This document shows, in pieces, positions 11,631-23,940 of a stretch of DNA of 64,000 nucleotides (position 1 is the stretch's first letter; each line of letters starts with the position of its first letter). The notes under the pieces were generated by a model. It made no database searches, had not been told where the DNA came from, and worked only from the letters and a program-made list of their open reading frames with translations. The stretch is taken from the NCBI GenBank assembly GCA_020466095.1, contig CM035806.1, positions 145,509,420-145,573,419 of the forward strand, given 5' to 3'. Position numbers and translations under genes: made by a program. This DNA comes from Chlorops oryzae. Lineage: Eukaryota; Arthropoda; Insecta; Diptera; Chloropidae.

Positions 11631-14600
11631 TCAATTCCATTCTTAACCTATGCTCCAACGATGACATGGTCATTGTAAAAGCGGGAGGTCACTCCGAACT
11701 TCGATGATCAACGCATGAATGTGTCACTAGTGAACGCCAATGACATTCATGTAGAAATGCAATTAGAAGTGAGAGAGTACTCGCGACTCCAATGTCATTT
11801 TGAAGTCATCGATGCTGTCATCCAGCCATTTCCGGCTCTCTTCACACACACACATACGTAAATACACACGCACATACACATACATAAATATTTACCCTGC
11901 AGGAAGCCTGTCGCCATACGACCCCATGTCTATATTGACGTCAATATAGATAAGAGAACTAGTTCCAACGTTAACAGTATTTATAGGCGGTGTCATTATA
12001 GAAACTGTACTGTCAAGAGGTATAGTTCATCTTTATTGGCCATGTCAACAACGTGTCTCCTTATAAAGCGGAAGAGTACTCATTTTGTCTATATGTATAA
12101 TAGTACCTACCGACGTCAATAATTCGTCAATAGATTTTCGGTCTACTGTTGACATTCAAAGACAACTCAATGTTAAATGTCAATAACGCAAATCATTGCG
12201 ACGGGTTTAACTGGTCAGTAGTACTGTTGACGCAGTCAGTAGAGAAAGAGTATAGATTCACTATTGACATTTCCTGCAGGGTAGGTATAAAACAGAAGTT
12301 GTTTGGAAAGCGCTGTGCTTCTAATTTGAGCAATGCAGTCGGTGCATGTGACATTTCCTAGCTGGGCTCTGTGCTATTTTGTACATGAGTGTGTGAAAAA
12401 AATCGCATGCACACACACACATGCTCGTGTATGTATGTAAATTCCAACCGCAATGAGCACTTTATGACGGCAATGCCTAAATTTCCTTTTTCCTGTTTTC
12501 TTTTCTTTTTTTTTCTTTCTTTTTTTTTAGATAATAAAAACTAAAAACATTATTCTAGTTTGCTTCCGCTCGTTGTGATAAGAATTATAAATATTATTTA
12601 TGTATATAACTATTTGCATAAACGTTTTTATGGCGGTGTGCGTAAGTGTGTGTGCTTCAGAGCATTGATAATCTCTCGAGTTATTCAGAACAAAAAAAAA
12701 AAAAAAATATTATTAAAAAAAATAAAAAATGGGAAAAAACTGATAGAAAAAAAATCTCGAAACCAGTTGAAAGTGGTTTAAGCGTAAATTCGTTTTTTTA
12801 TTTTGAGGTTTTTGTGATGAGAATTTTGAAAGCCATTCTTTCATTTATTTCCGAACCAAATCCAGTAGAATCGAAGCCTCGCACTTTTCTGTCTATGAAA
12901 TACTTTATTCGTTTTTTTATTTCGGTTTTTGTCATATTTCTATCTGATGTAGGTATTTCTATTTTTCTTTAATTTTTAATTTTCCCCCAATATTTTCTAT
13001 TTTTTTTTCTTCTTTTTTTTTTTGACAATTAAACTCTGACACCGCCACGAGTCTTTTATCGACACTTACAAAAAGGAATTCTCTGAACTTTGTTGGGACT
13101 TTGACACATCTTATAATTTTTCAATGAATTAATTAATTAATTGTTACATTAGTGTTTGTGGCGTCATTCCAGATAAAGCGGCGATTAATTTTTCAGGCTC
13201 TTCGCATTCGAGATTAGTCGCGTTTGGGCGCAGTGTAAAAATTCCGCTGTCGGAGCGACGATTTTTTTTATGGGGAAGTCGTTTTGAGCTCAAGTGTTTC
13301 GAAATGGTAATTGAATTTTTTTTGTTTTTTTGTTTTTTACTTTTTTGGTTTTGTATTTCATTCTTCGTTTCGGAAAAGTATGGGACTCACCGTTTCGCGA
13401 ACGAGTTCAAGAGGAAATGAGTGAGCGAAAGTATGTATGTATGTTGCCACCTTTGGCGAGAACTCCAGAAATTCCAATGGCGATAATTGGTATGACGACG
13501 GCGAAAGATGAACAAAAAATAATGTGGCTTCTCTGGGAAAGTCGCATTCATTGCACTTGACATTCATTCATTCATTCGTTCATTCATTCAATCAGTCAGT
13601 CAGTCAGTTTGCCTGTCGAAGTATACGATTGTGTGAAGTTTCTTCTTTTTACATATAATATTAACGAATGTAACGGAACAAATAGGGCTCGAAGGAAAAC
13701 GCACTAAAAATGGCGAAAAATGCGCCAAAATCAATGGAAAATATTCTGGTAAAGTCTCCAAGCTCATTCCTCTGAAAAAAAATGTCCTTAAGGTCATTGT
13801 TTTATGACTCACAACTCATTAAAACTATTCATATTATTTTGAGGGGGTTCCTTCGTATTTATTTCAATTAAAATCCCAACGAAAGAAAAAGTTAATAAAT
13901 TAGGCAAAAAGCATATAAAATTTGCTATGATTTTTCGGGGCATAAGTCAAGGATTGTGAGGAGATTTTCGAGATACATTAATTTGGAAACTTTAACGGCA
14001 TTTAATAAAATCATTTTTAACGCAATTTTTGTCATTTTAGGGTATTTTTCGGAGCCCTAATAATGAATAATGGGCCACGAAGTGTTGCCAGATTTTCTTT
14101 TATATTTTCCGAAGAAGATTACTTGGCTGAGAGCTGGCCGGCCAGCCTCCTCCGTGAGGTCACTCGAGGAACAATTTGACATTGAGGACTCTTCTGGGAT
14201 TGAGCTGAAATTTGGTCAGTAAACATATGAATGCAAAATGTTACCACCTGCGTCGGGATCTGCAATCATTTTTCGGCGGTCGCATCAACGAGATTCCAGA
14301 AAAGTCCATAAAATAAAATAAAGCCAAAAAAAACCCCGCCCCAAAGTTAAAAGTAAACTGCGTGCGACGGTAACATTTGACACGAGAGAATTTTTAGATG
14401 CACACATACATACATGTATGCACATGCACATACACATATGCATTCGTCCTTCGCTTCCGATTGTAAAAGTTATTGTTTTAAAAACACTTGAATTTAATTT
14501 GAATTGTTCTTTTTTTTTCCAATCGCAATTGAAGCAACTTCAAAGCAATCATTTCCTCCATAAATTCCAATTGATTTCCGGAAAAATACTTTTATCAATT

Positions 14601-15006
14601 AGAAAGCATTGGGCTCGAATCCGATTTTGATGTCGAGTTTGATGCGTCCGAATACGGTTCCATGGAACATGGAAGGAACATGTTGACTTTGCTATTGTTG
14701 AAATTGAGGAGCAATCTTACTGAGCTATTCGAAAGGATTGCCCGAAAGGAAAGAATTCCATTGGAATCATTGAAAGCAAGGATTTTTCATTTCGTTTGAT
14801 AGAAGATATGTAATTGCAAATATCTAAGTATTGGACAATGGCAGTATTTCCAGGAATTTCATATTCGATTGTCAATCCATGTGGTCCGGTCCATCTCTTT
14901 GTCAAATTAAAATTCCAATTTTCTATAGAATGTTACGTTTGACTATGCGATGATATACATACATACGCCTGAGCAGAGTATCTCGAGGCAATGGCATTTG
15001 AAAAGA
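11631..15006. repeat. Right arm of the large palindrome
   Basis: The inverted copy of 7858-11181, about 50 bp longer because of small insertions, for example a GCTGGCCGGCC-containing insertion near 14132 and CCGG near 14886. Shared short open frames (such as a 70-codon frame present in both arms inside the CCCTGCAGG element) reflect the duplication and not selection. Confidence 0.9.
11895..12281 (-). mobile_element. CCCTGCAGG element, right-arm copy
   Basis: The mirror counterpart of 10519-10902, 387 bp, TA-flanked in the same way. Because it sits at the corresponding place in the other arm, the insertion preceded formation of the palindrome. Confidence 0.85.
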
Positions 15007-15378
15007 GAAAGAGAATGAAGAAAATTAAATTCGTTGGAACTGGACAACTCAATTGTTGTTACACTGAGCGAACTTAACCATGATTTTTGTTAAAAGGGTG
15101 CATTTTTATTCACAGTCCTTTTGATTTTCGAGCAGAACGAAAATTTCAACAGAAAAATGGTTGAGTCAACAACATTTTTGGTTGATTTGAAAAGAAATAT
15201 GTTTAATTACATTTCTTTATGTTCGGTATAATTCTCATTTGGTTTATAAAATAGGACATATAAGATATTTATACATCTTGGAACTTTTTAAGCATTGCGA
15301 AAGCAGTCACGACAACGGAGTGACAAAATCGGATAAAGTCCATTCGATGGCTATTTTGGGGGATATCATATATTACTA
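15007..15378. other. Intergenic, no gene seen
   Basis: AT-rich DNA. A stretch around 15228-15270 (ATAATTCTCATTTGG followed by TATAAAATAGGACA) resembles sequence at 45818-45855 and 59737-59770, so it is probably transposon-derived. Confidence 0.5.
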
Positions 15379-15590
15379 TATATGTCACTCTCATAGATTT
15401 TGGGCGGGACATTTCGCGCCAGTTAGAAAGAGATGCTGCTCGGCAGGCAAAAAAAAAAGAGCGAGAAGAAATACTTTTGGTGAGTACCTAAGTGAAAAAT
15501 TATCATTTTGGTGGGTACCTAAGACCGTGGTTGGTACCCAAGACCGTGTTGAAAAGAGCCAAAATAGAAACGGCTCCTGAGTGACATATA
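15379..15590. mobile_element. TATATGTCACTC MITE, copy 1
   Basis: A 212-bp element with inverted termini TATATGTCACTC and GAGTGACATATA. The interior has GGTACCTAAGACCGTGG-type direct repeats. A second copy at 59348-59558 is clearly alignable over its full length. TA dinucleotides at both ends suggest a TA target site. Confidence 0.8.
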
Positions 15591-16553
15591 TTGTTATATA
15601 TGGTGGATATGTTCAGCAGAGGGTTGGTGGTCCGTGGTTGGTTCAACAATTTAAATTTAAATCCATTTTTTTTTGAAAATTATCATTTCAATTCAATCGC
15701 AGTTTCCCGTTACCTGCGAGGTACATCATGTCACATCGTTAATTTCCGTTCTATGTCACAACAAAGTTGCATTTTTATTGAGAAATTAATTAGATTTTAA
15801 AATCTCCAACATTTTCTTTTTTTTTTGTCCATGATGCTCTCGGATTATGAAATGAAGAAATTCCATCGATAATTGAAAATGTCAAACGAGAACGCAATCG
15901 ATCATCTTGATGACAGGAAATATTGTCCTTGTCAGGCCTTCCCATTTGAACGGAACGAACGGCCTTTGTAAATTAATGAGCTAATAAAGCGGGCGGCAGC
16001 GCTAACTAACTTATGCGTTTTTTTCTTTCTCCTCTTTGTCCTCTTTCTCTTTGAGAGTCCAAGGTAAAACGGTTATTTAATTTTCCGTTTTTACTCTACT
16101 AATTTTTAAGGTAAAAGCTGGCAGCTCTCTTCTTCTGATTCCATCGAGGAATGAAAAAAAAAAATGTCTGCCATTGAAATTTAATAGAACTCGGATTATG
16201 AAGAAGACTTTGTGCTGAAATTGACCGCAGTAGCGTAGCGAGTGGGGCAGAAGGGGGCATCCGAATGGGCATCCGCCAAATCATATTTCAATTTTTATAA
16301 ACTTAGTTTTATTGAGGCCGGTTGGAGGGTTAGGCATTTCCTGCATTGTTCCCCCATCGTTCCCCGGGCGCCGAAATGTCTCGCTACGCCATTGTTACAG
16401 CTGATCTGAATCGGCGGAGTTCTTTAACCGTTAAAGGAAAAAAATTTTAAAATTAAATGAGAATGTTGGACATTGATGCATGAAGCCGCGGCAGTGATGC
16501 CAGGTTGAGGGATTTTTCCGGTTTTTTGTTTTAACTAAATACCACTTCAAATA
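15591..16553. other. Intergenic, no gene seen
   Basis: No gene, RNA or clear element is supported. A CGTAGCGAGTGGGGCAG stretch near 16230 and a TCTCGCTACGCCATTG stretch near 16378 form a probable inverted pair, suggesting a degraded TIR element of about 160 bp. Confidence 0.45.
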
Positions 16554-17442
16554 CAGTACACTCGGGATAACGTCAGACCCCTATTCCGTTAACACTTTTT
16601 TATTTACATAGACTATTCTAAAACGTCAACAAAACCAAAAAGCTCCAAAAGGTAAACTCTGTTTAATAGAAAATTTTAGCTGGAATTACGTAGACAGGGT
16701 GTCCCGTTGACATATGGGGTACCAAATTAAAGGTAATCGATCCAGCATTTTGAATAAAATAAAAAATTTGCGTGTTAATTGGACACTTTTCATACCAAAA
16801 TGGCTTCCAAAGTAAAAAAAAAAATTACAGATTTTCCAGAAGTTTTGACTTTGACCGTTTATTTTTCCCTCAATTGGTCAAATTTTTACCATTAATTTAA
16901 TTTTGCCTAAAAGCACATACAATTGGCTTTCAAACTACATTAAAATTTTTTTTTGTGGAAGAATTGTTTTTCAGGACTTAGTGTCAAAAAGCTTTAAAGC
17001 CACATAACTCCTCAGGGGTGCACCCTCACATACGATTTTTTGTTCGTCTTGGACCCCCCTACCACCCCTTTTAAGAAATGTAATTCCCAACGGGACACCC
17101 TGTAGATTACGAATTCTCAGAATTCCGGGAATCTCCGTTTGTGCGTCGTACAATGTAGTTTTTGCTCTCTTTGTTCGGTTGTGTTTTCGAACTTGTTGAC
17201 GTTGCGCTTATAAAATGATCTCTAAAAACCGAAAGTGGCAAGATCTCATATAAAATATTTTTTCAATTTTTCCAAATACTTACATAAAAATTTGTTTGAA
17301 TCAGATTATTGGTTGGTTTTAGTATGAATACTAAAATAACGTTTAAATCTATAATTCCAACTTTATTTTGGTCTAAAATGAGGACAATCATAAACGTCAA
17401 CACTCGCGGTTTTAATTAGTTGACGTTATCCCGAGTGTACTG
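16554..17442. mobile_element. pogo-like TIR element, TA target
   Basis: An 889-bp element with at least 22-bp perfect inverted termini starting CAGTACACTCGGGATAACG, flanked by TA at 16552-16553 and 17443-17444. CAGT termini with a TA duplication are typical of the pogo/Tigger branch of Tc1/mariner. No DDE transposase is visible, so it is non-autonomous. Another element (16695-17102) is nested inside. Confidence 0.8.
16695..17102. mobile_element. CAGGGTGTCCCGTTG TIR element nested in the pogo-like element
   Basis: A 408-bp segment with termini CAGGGTGTCCCGTTG and CAACGGGACACCCTG, flanked on both sides by TAGA (16691-16694 and 17103-17106). A shorter relative with CAGGGTGTCCAG ends is at 51776-51918. 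No coding sequence was recognised. Confidence 0.8.
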
Positions 17443-18395
17443 TATTTGAAAGAGATTTTTTTTTTATTATAGGTACTCGTATTTGTATAGAACAAAATGG
17501 ATTTCTTCGAAATGTCCCAGGGAAAATTGGTTCCCAAATATTGGCATCACTGAGCCGCGCCGCAGTCGTCTAATTGAAATCTACACGTTCTCGGCATACG
17601 AGCAAAAAACCCAAAAAAAATTACTTTATCAAAAGATCCCCGCACATAGTACATAGTGTCTTCGAATGTAGGGTGCACTAATCTGTCGTGCAGACCGTCA
17701 CTTTTCTCTTTTCTCTTTAATATGGCAGCCGCGAACTCATCTGGTTTTGCTTTGATTTGTTGAGGAATTTATTTTGATTTTATTTTTTTGTTTGTAGCTT
17801 TTTTTTTTCTTTTTTGCCTTTTTTCGTGTTCGTTTCGTTCGTTCTTTCTAAGCACAAATATTTTTGTTTGACAAAAAAAAAAAAAAAATAAAATAAAATA
17901 AAAAAAACTTTAAAAAATTTTTTAAATAAAGAAGCACGACGTGAAAGCGTTCGGATCTTTTCATTAATAAGTGTTTTTGTGAATAAAATAGCCACAGCAA
18001 AAGAAGACAAAATCAAATTAAATAAATAGAAAAAAATGAGAAAAGAAAACAAAGACCGAAAATACACGTAATTCATTCACGATTTTCGCTGTCAATGCTG
18101 AGATGCGCCTTTTTTTTATTATTTTTATTTTCTTTTCCGTTTTCCGCAAATATTTCGTTCGTACGAAATTATTTCATTCGGTTTTTTGAATCGACTGAGA
18201 AGCGCGAAGAAGCTTCTTTGTTTTTTTTTTTTAAGAATCAATTAAAATAGATAAATTTGATCATAATCAAATCAAAAAGAATGTCAAGAAAAGTATGCGA
18301 AGTATGTGCAGCGTGTCTTGAAGGAAATCAAAATCGAAATCGAAATCGGACACTGGAATCGATAGTTCAGAAATCGAGTGCATTTCTTCAAAGTA
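17443..18395. other. Intergenic, AT-rich, no gene seen
   Basis: Long A and T runs at 17795-17905 and 18110-18240. A 5' untranslated exon of sprouty could lie in 17.5-23 kb, but no donor site can be chosen with confidence from sequence alone. Confidence 0.45.
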
Positions 18396-18757
18396 CCCTG
18401 CAGGAAATGTCAATAGTGAATCTATACTCTTTCTCTACTGACTGCGTCAACAGTACTACTGACCAGTTACATATACCCGTCGCAATGCTTTGCGTTATTG
18501 ACATTTAACATTGATTTGTCATTGAATGTCAACAGTAGACCGAAAAACTATTGACGAACTATTGACGTCGGTACTATTATGTAGACAAAAAGGAGACATG
18601 TTGTTGACATGGTCAATATAGATGAACTATACCTCTTGACAGTACAGTTTCTATAATGACACCGCCTATAAATACTGTTGACATTGGAACTAGTTCTCAT
18701 GTCTATATTGACGTCAATATAGACATCGGGTCGTATGGTGACAGGCTTCCTGCAGGG
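18396..18757 (+). mobile_element. CCCTGCAGG element, third copy
   Basis: A 362-bp copy of the family, CCCTGCAGGAAATGTCAATA to GGCTTCCTGCAGGG. It is shorter than the copies at 10519 and 40514 because of internal deletions around 18565-18600. The flanks are TA on the left and GT on the right, so the duplication is not intact here. Confidence 0.85.
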
Positions 18758-18885
18758 GTGTTTTCTCTGTTAAGCTAACATTTACGGGACAGAAAAATAT
18801 GTCCGCTTAAGAGGAAACTATTTGAGAAGCAGGAACAGTAGAGCACTCCAAAAAAAAATGTCCGCTTAAGAGGATCGATCCAGCA
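18758..18885. mobile_element. Fragments of a CTCTTAAGCGG (pogo-like) element
   Basis: ATATGTCCGCTTAAGAGGAAA and ATGTCCGCTTAAGAGG match the interior of the TIR element at 38193-38334. A related degraded piece, in the opposite orientation, lies at about 21040-21130. Ends are not defined. Confidence 0.5.
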
Positions 18886-20280
18886 GCGAAATATGATCAA
18901 TGCATGCGAAAGATATCGAATCATGAATCGACTACCAGGTAATGCAATCGATTACCATTTGAGTGAAATTATCCCCGATGTAATCAACATCTCAAAAATA
19001 TCGAATACCTCATCAACTCTCGTTCAATATTCTCGACTTTTTCGACCAAAAAAAAAAAAAAAAAAAACACAGAGAAGAACTGAAAGTGGTCCGGAAATCT
19101 CCGGCAAGAAGCGAGTACACTGACCATGATTGGTTATAAAAATTAATCCCAAATAAGATCTTTACTAAGCGGAAATTTCGAAAATTTTGCCACCCCAATT
19201 TTATGCTTCGTATTAAAGTCACAGAGGTAGGTGGTCCGGCAATCTCCTGCTGTGCTCCATCGATTTAAAAAACCGAATTAAATTTATCGATTCTCCCAAT
19301 CCTATGCAATTCAATGCATTCGAAAGAGATTCTATCCTCGGAATCGAGTAAAGGAAATTTATGGGTTTTATTTTTTTGTTTTTTACTTTATGAACCGTCC
19401 AAATACGCGTTAAGATTTTTATTGCACTTCAACAGATCTATTTGAGCTGTCGTCCGTATGCCAGTGGGGCTGAAGTCCGTCAGTCCGTCAGTTTGAAAGT
19501 CGTGTCAATCATACAATGAGTTGCTTCTACTGAAAGGATTGTCCATATAGCTTTGGTTTTAATTAAGGCTTTCGCAAGAATTGCGGCTTTCAAAAATTCA
19601 AAATGAAATGGAACAGGAATAAAAAAAGAAAAATAAAAAAAATCTCTGCCTGGAAGCCATAAATCCTAGTAACTGTATAATACCATTTTCCATTTTTTTC
19701 CCCCTTCTTTTAATACCTACTTTATGATGCTTGCTTTGGTACAGTTCGCATTTTTCATTAGAAATGAATTCCATTTTTAGCCCGCAATACCCCCGCACTT
19801 TCGTTTATTATATCCACTTTGCTCTTTATTTTGCTCAAAAGCCAATAGCCAGCAGCCAACAGCTAACGAACCAAGGTCTGTTGGCAGGCGGTCGGGCAGG
19901 CAGGCAGGCAGGCAGGCAACAGGCGACAGTCAACAGGCGACAGTCAACAGGGAGAATAGCAAGGCGAAAGGAAATGGACGAGCTGCTGACTCGTCAATGA
20001 CTTCCGGTCATTTATTTGTCAAAGCTCTCTCGATCGAGTTTACTTTCCTCCTGTACAAAAGCTATTAAAATGCGTTATTAAACTCTTTATATGCAATTGC
20101 GTTTGAGTCTATATGGCTTAATTTCTAACGATTCCACATCCCCATTCACGCCCACGTTCATGCCCATACCCATACTCATACCCATGTCCATGTCCATTCC
20201 CATTCCCATTCGCATTCGCATACCCATTCCCATTTTCATGTCCATTTCGAATTCCAATTCAAATTGAAATTCTGATTAGG
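18886..20280. other. Intergenic, no gene seen
   Basis: A stretch of A at 19049-19067, a GGCA/GGCAGGCA repeat at 19885-19918 and short CCCAT repeats at 20150-20245. No gene is supported. Confidence 0.5.
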
Positions 20281-20545
20281 AGACGACTGCGATTGCCCGA
20301 TGTCGATGCCGCTGTCGATGCCGCCGCCGCACGCAGACGCAGACGGCAACGCCGCTGCCTATGCCGATGCGATTCGATTCGGAGCGATGCTGTGCAGTGC
20401 GAATGCGTTTTTCGATTGCGATAGTGTCACACTGGTTAGCAGATTGCGAAGGTAGTTTTGTCGCTTGTTTATTTGATGACACGTGGGTAGTGGGCGATTT
20501 TGACGACGAAATCGAATTGAATTTTTCGAAATGACCGCGTCTGCT
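20281..20545. promoter_or_regulatory. GC-rich island, possible promoter region
   Basis: This stretch has clearly higher GC and CpG content than its surroundings, with CGATGCCG and ACGCAGACGC repeats. On the minus strand near 20426-20437 there is CAGTGTGACAC, close to the fly core-promoter Motif 1 (YAGTGTGACC, bound by M1BP). It might be an upstream promoter or 5' exon of sprouty, 3.5 kb away, or of an unseen transcript. This is inference from composition and one imperfect motif. Confidence 0.3.
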
Positions 20546-21237
20546 GCCAACTTAGAAAATTAGAAAATAAAAAAAAAAATAAATAAATAAATTAAAAAAA
20601 AAAATTGAAAAAAAAAACACTTACAGCTCAACGATATGTGCCCATGTGCTCATTTGTGTGTACGTGTGTGTGTCTGTGTGTTTGCGCCGAGTGTACGAGT
20701 TCACGACAAACAGCTTAATAAATAGCATTATTAGCTGTTGTTTTGATGTAGTCAACCGGATATGACGTCAATTTTGAAATCGGGCAGTTGTGTGTGCGCT
20801 CACTTAGTTTTTGCCGCCATTCAAATGCGAAATTTCCTATTTTTATTTATTTTATTGTATTTTTTTTTTTCTAGTTTCTCTTCTTCGCTTTTTCATTTAG
20901 CGCTCTTTAAATACGAATTTCAAGTGCATTGCGTAAATTGTAATATTTTCGATTAAAACAAAAAACCAACAAAAAAAACCAAAAAATTCCATCAAATCGA
21001 ACAATCGAAAAGTGCATACAGTGTAATTTCTCCTTGCGGAGACTCTTCTTAGACGGACACTTTTGGGAATGCTCTGGCGATCCTGCCACTCAAATGGTTT
21101 CTCTCTTAAGCGACATATTGTCAAGTTCGTTAAACAGAGAAGCCAGACAAAAGAAAACAGAGAGAAATATAGAGATGAGAAGAGAGAGAGAGGAAAGGAG
21201 AGGAGAGATAGAGAGAAGAGAGAGAGAGAGGAGACAG

Positions 21238-21303
<66 letters not shown>

Positions 21304-22261
21304 CACTGTTCATAAATTTTATTTATATTACATATCGTCGGCTTAAAGTATAAACCTGCTAAGTCCACTTTTAACCGATTCCGACTTTTCGATGTCATTC
21401 GAAAGAAATAAGGACACTGCATCGTCAGGCAAAAAAATCTTTTTCAATTTCAAATTCTAAATACGGAAAAATTGGTGATGAGTAAAACTGCCAAGTCCAA
21501 CTGTGGTCAAAGTTCACAGCTAACACCAACAAGTGACTCCAACAGTAGACTTTGTATGGTGCACAGAATCGCAATTTAGAAGAGACTTCATATAGGAACA
21601 AAATCAAACCATCCATATTTTGGGTCTCCTTCCCTACTTTGAAGTCTTGAAAAAAAAAAGTGTTTTTTGTTTACCCTGTAAAGTTTTGAAATTGTTAGTT
21701 AGCAGGTTTACATTTTACACCGACGATATATTATATGTATTTGTAGAGTGTGAGCTGAACAAAAGATCTTTTTGGTCGTTGTGCACTTACAGCCTTGGTA
21801 ATACTTAATAATAATAATAATAATATTGTGAGCCTCGGACAGAGTAAACACCATGGGTAGTATAAATCCATGGTCTGAGGTTTATACCACGGATAACGCT
21901 GTTTGTTACTCTAACGTTTCGCGAAAAAGCCTTTCAAAAGTTATTGGGAGACCATAAGAACCAAAGGTCCCTATTGAAATTGAAAAAAAAAAATGTTCTT
22001 ATTTGAAAAAAAAAAAAACCCGTTTTGTGAATCTTAGCCCCCTGGTCCTGTTCTCTGTTCTCAATTGCTCATATTTTTAAGCGCAGTTTAACTTTCTATT
22101 TTGATGCGTTTAATTTGGGGGGGGTGTCACAAAAATTTGTCTTATGCAACGAAGCAAAGAAAAAAGAGCTTAACTGTGTTGAAGGATATGAGCAATTGTG
22201 AACAGAAATTAGCCCGTCTAGAGGCGGTCTTCGGGCCTACATGATTAGATGTGTAAATTGA
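20546..22261. other. Intergenic, with a GA tract
   Basis: It contains a (GA)n tract at about 21160-21302 and an ATA repeat at 21806-21822. Open frames through the GA tract encode only E/R repeats. No gene is supported. Confidence 0.5.
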
Positions 22262-22460
22262 CGGTGTCCGTGGCGGTTGGTTGGTTGAGACTTGGCGACT
22301 TACGATGCGAGAGGCTCTGGGTTCAACTCCCAGTTGTCAGTCGTGGATTTTTTCCCTGATCGCATCACAATGGCCCCATTATACGGCCAAAGTGTGTCGC
22401 CCTTCATGGTGGCAGCCACAATAATCATATTTGATCCATATAGAGCAAAATAAACTTAGA
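22262..22460 (+). mobile_element. tRNA-derived SINE, family C
   Basis: A tRNA-like head, GTCCGTGGCGGTTGG, is followed by the B-box-like GGGTTCAACTCCC near 22319. The body continues through ATGGCCCCATTATACGGCC to an A-rich 3' end around 22450-22475. Only one copy is seen in the window; the head differs from the SINEs at 11290 and 31215. Boundaries are approximate. Confidence 0.65.
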
Positions 22461-23240
22461 AAAAAAATTTTGCCTCGAGGAGTGCGTGTGAAAAAAATTT
22501 ACTAACATTAAAAAAAAAAAAAATTTAATTGCGATAAAAATCTCGAGAATCGAGCAACAATGTCATAAAAAGGAAAAAAAAAAGTGGCTGTGAATATACA
22601 TATGTATCTAGTAAGATTGTAGGGGGATTTTTCGGGGAAAGTTTGAATATTTTCGAGGCGAAAGTGTTTGTAAAGTTTGTCACGCATTCGTTTCTTTCTT
22701 AAATTTGAACAAAATCCCCTGATATGTATTCTGTATGTTCTTACATACATACATATATAATGATCATTCATTCATTCAATCATTTGTTCATGCAATCAAT
22801 GTCATTTAGGCCGACATGCTTTTTCGTGATTTCATTCATAATTCTTTCAACCATTCATGCATAGCGAGCCGTGTATAAATATTCAAACTTTTATTTTTTT
22901 ATATTTTGCGTTCATTCATTCATTCATTTAGTCATAAAAATTCAAATAATTCTTCTTTCTAATCATCCATTCATTATTCCATCTATCTATCCATCGAAAT
23001 TTTGGTCTTGCTAACAACGAAATAGTTCATTTATTCAGTATTTTCTCTCCATTCTTTTATGCCTCTCCATTCGTTCGTTTATTCATCGCGCTCTGACGGT
23101 CATTCATCTATTTTCGTCGCTTCTTGAAGCGAGGTCCATGCGGAGAGAAATAACGGTCCTTGAAGTGAACTAATATGGGCCTTTAAATAAAGAAAAGTAT
23201 GACTTCCAAAATCCCGAAAACAGGCACACGATCCATTGAA
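22461..23240. other. Intergenic, no gene seen
   Basis: ATTCATTC repeats (22760-22780, 22910-22930) and AT-rich DNA. Nothing coding was recognised. Confidence 0.5.
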
Positions 23241-23243
23241 GAA

Positions 23244-23792
23244 ATTTTTGAAAAAGTTCTCTCTTTCTCCCTCTTTCTATTCCTTTCTCTCTTTCTTTCT
23301 CTCTTCCTCCCTCTTTCTCTCTCTTTCTCTCTCTCTTTCTCCCTTTTTCTTTCTCTTTCTCTCTTTTTCTCTCTCTTTCTCTCTCTTTCTCGCTCTTTCT
23401 CTCTCTTTCTCTCCCTTTCTCTCTTTCTTGCTCTTTCTCCCTCCTTCTCTCTCTCTTTCTCCTTCTCTCTCTCTCTTCTCTCTCTCCTCTTTCTCTCTCT
23501 TTCTCTCTCTTTCTCTCTATTTCTCTCTCTTTCTCTTTCTCGCTCTTTCTCCCTCCTTCTCTCTCTCTTTCTCCCTCTTTCTCTCTCTTTCTCTCTCTTT
23601 CTCTCTCTTTCTCTCTCTTCCTCTCTTCCTCCCTCTCTTTTCTCTCTCTTTCTCTCTTCCTCTCTTCCTCCCTTTTTCTCTCTCTTTCTCCCTCTTTCTC
23701 TCTCTTTCTCCCTCTTTCTCACTCTTTCTCCATCTTTCTCTCCCTCCCTCGTTCTCCCTCTTTGTGTCTTTTCATCTCTATCTCTCCCTCCC
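23244..23792. repeat. CTCTTTCT polypyrimidine tract upstream of sprouty
   Basis: About 550 bp of nearly pure pyrimidine on the plus strand, mostly CTCTCTTTCT units. It lies in what is inferred to be the intron before the sprouty coding exon, ending about 170 bp before the splice acceptor. Its open frames are repeats of S, L and F. Confidence 0.9.
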
Positions 23793-23940
23793 AAAAAATA
23801 ACAGTCGAAACTGTAGTTTAATTATAACTGGAAAATTATGCGATGAAATTATGTGGCCACTGGTTAATTTTTGTTGACTTAAAATTTTTGGATGCATTTT
23901 CTTATGATAATTTTCATCAATTTTCTTTTTATACATTATT

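Noticed and set aside
10439..12361. A 70-codon open frame present identically in both palindrome arms (10439-10651 and 12149-12361)
   Set aside because: It lies across the CCCTGCAGG element and its flank; identity is explained by the arm duplication, and the frame is not kept in the copies at 18396 and 40514.
7858..15006. The palindrome as a pure assembly artefact
   Set aside because: The arms differ by several small insertions and many substitutions, so it is not a simple mirrored contig; two haplotypes joined head to head cannot be excluded without long reads.
22262..22460. Functional tRNA genes at the SINE heads (11290, 22262, 31215, 39573, 54079)
   Set aside because: The A and B boxes are tRNA-like, but the acceptor and anticodon stems do not pair and the sequences continue into SINE bodies present in more than one copy.
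23183..23877. Frames of about 200 codons on both strands at the CTCTTTCT tract
   Set aside because: Low-complexity R/E/K or S/L/F translations of a microsatellite.
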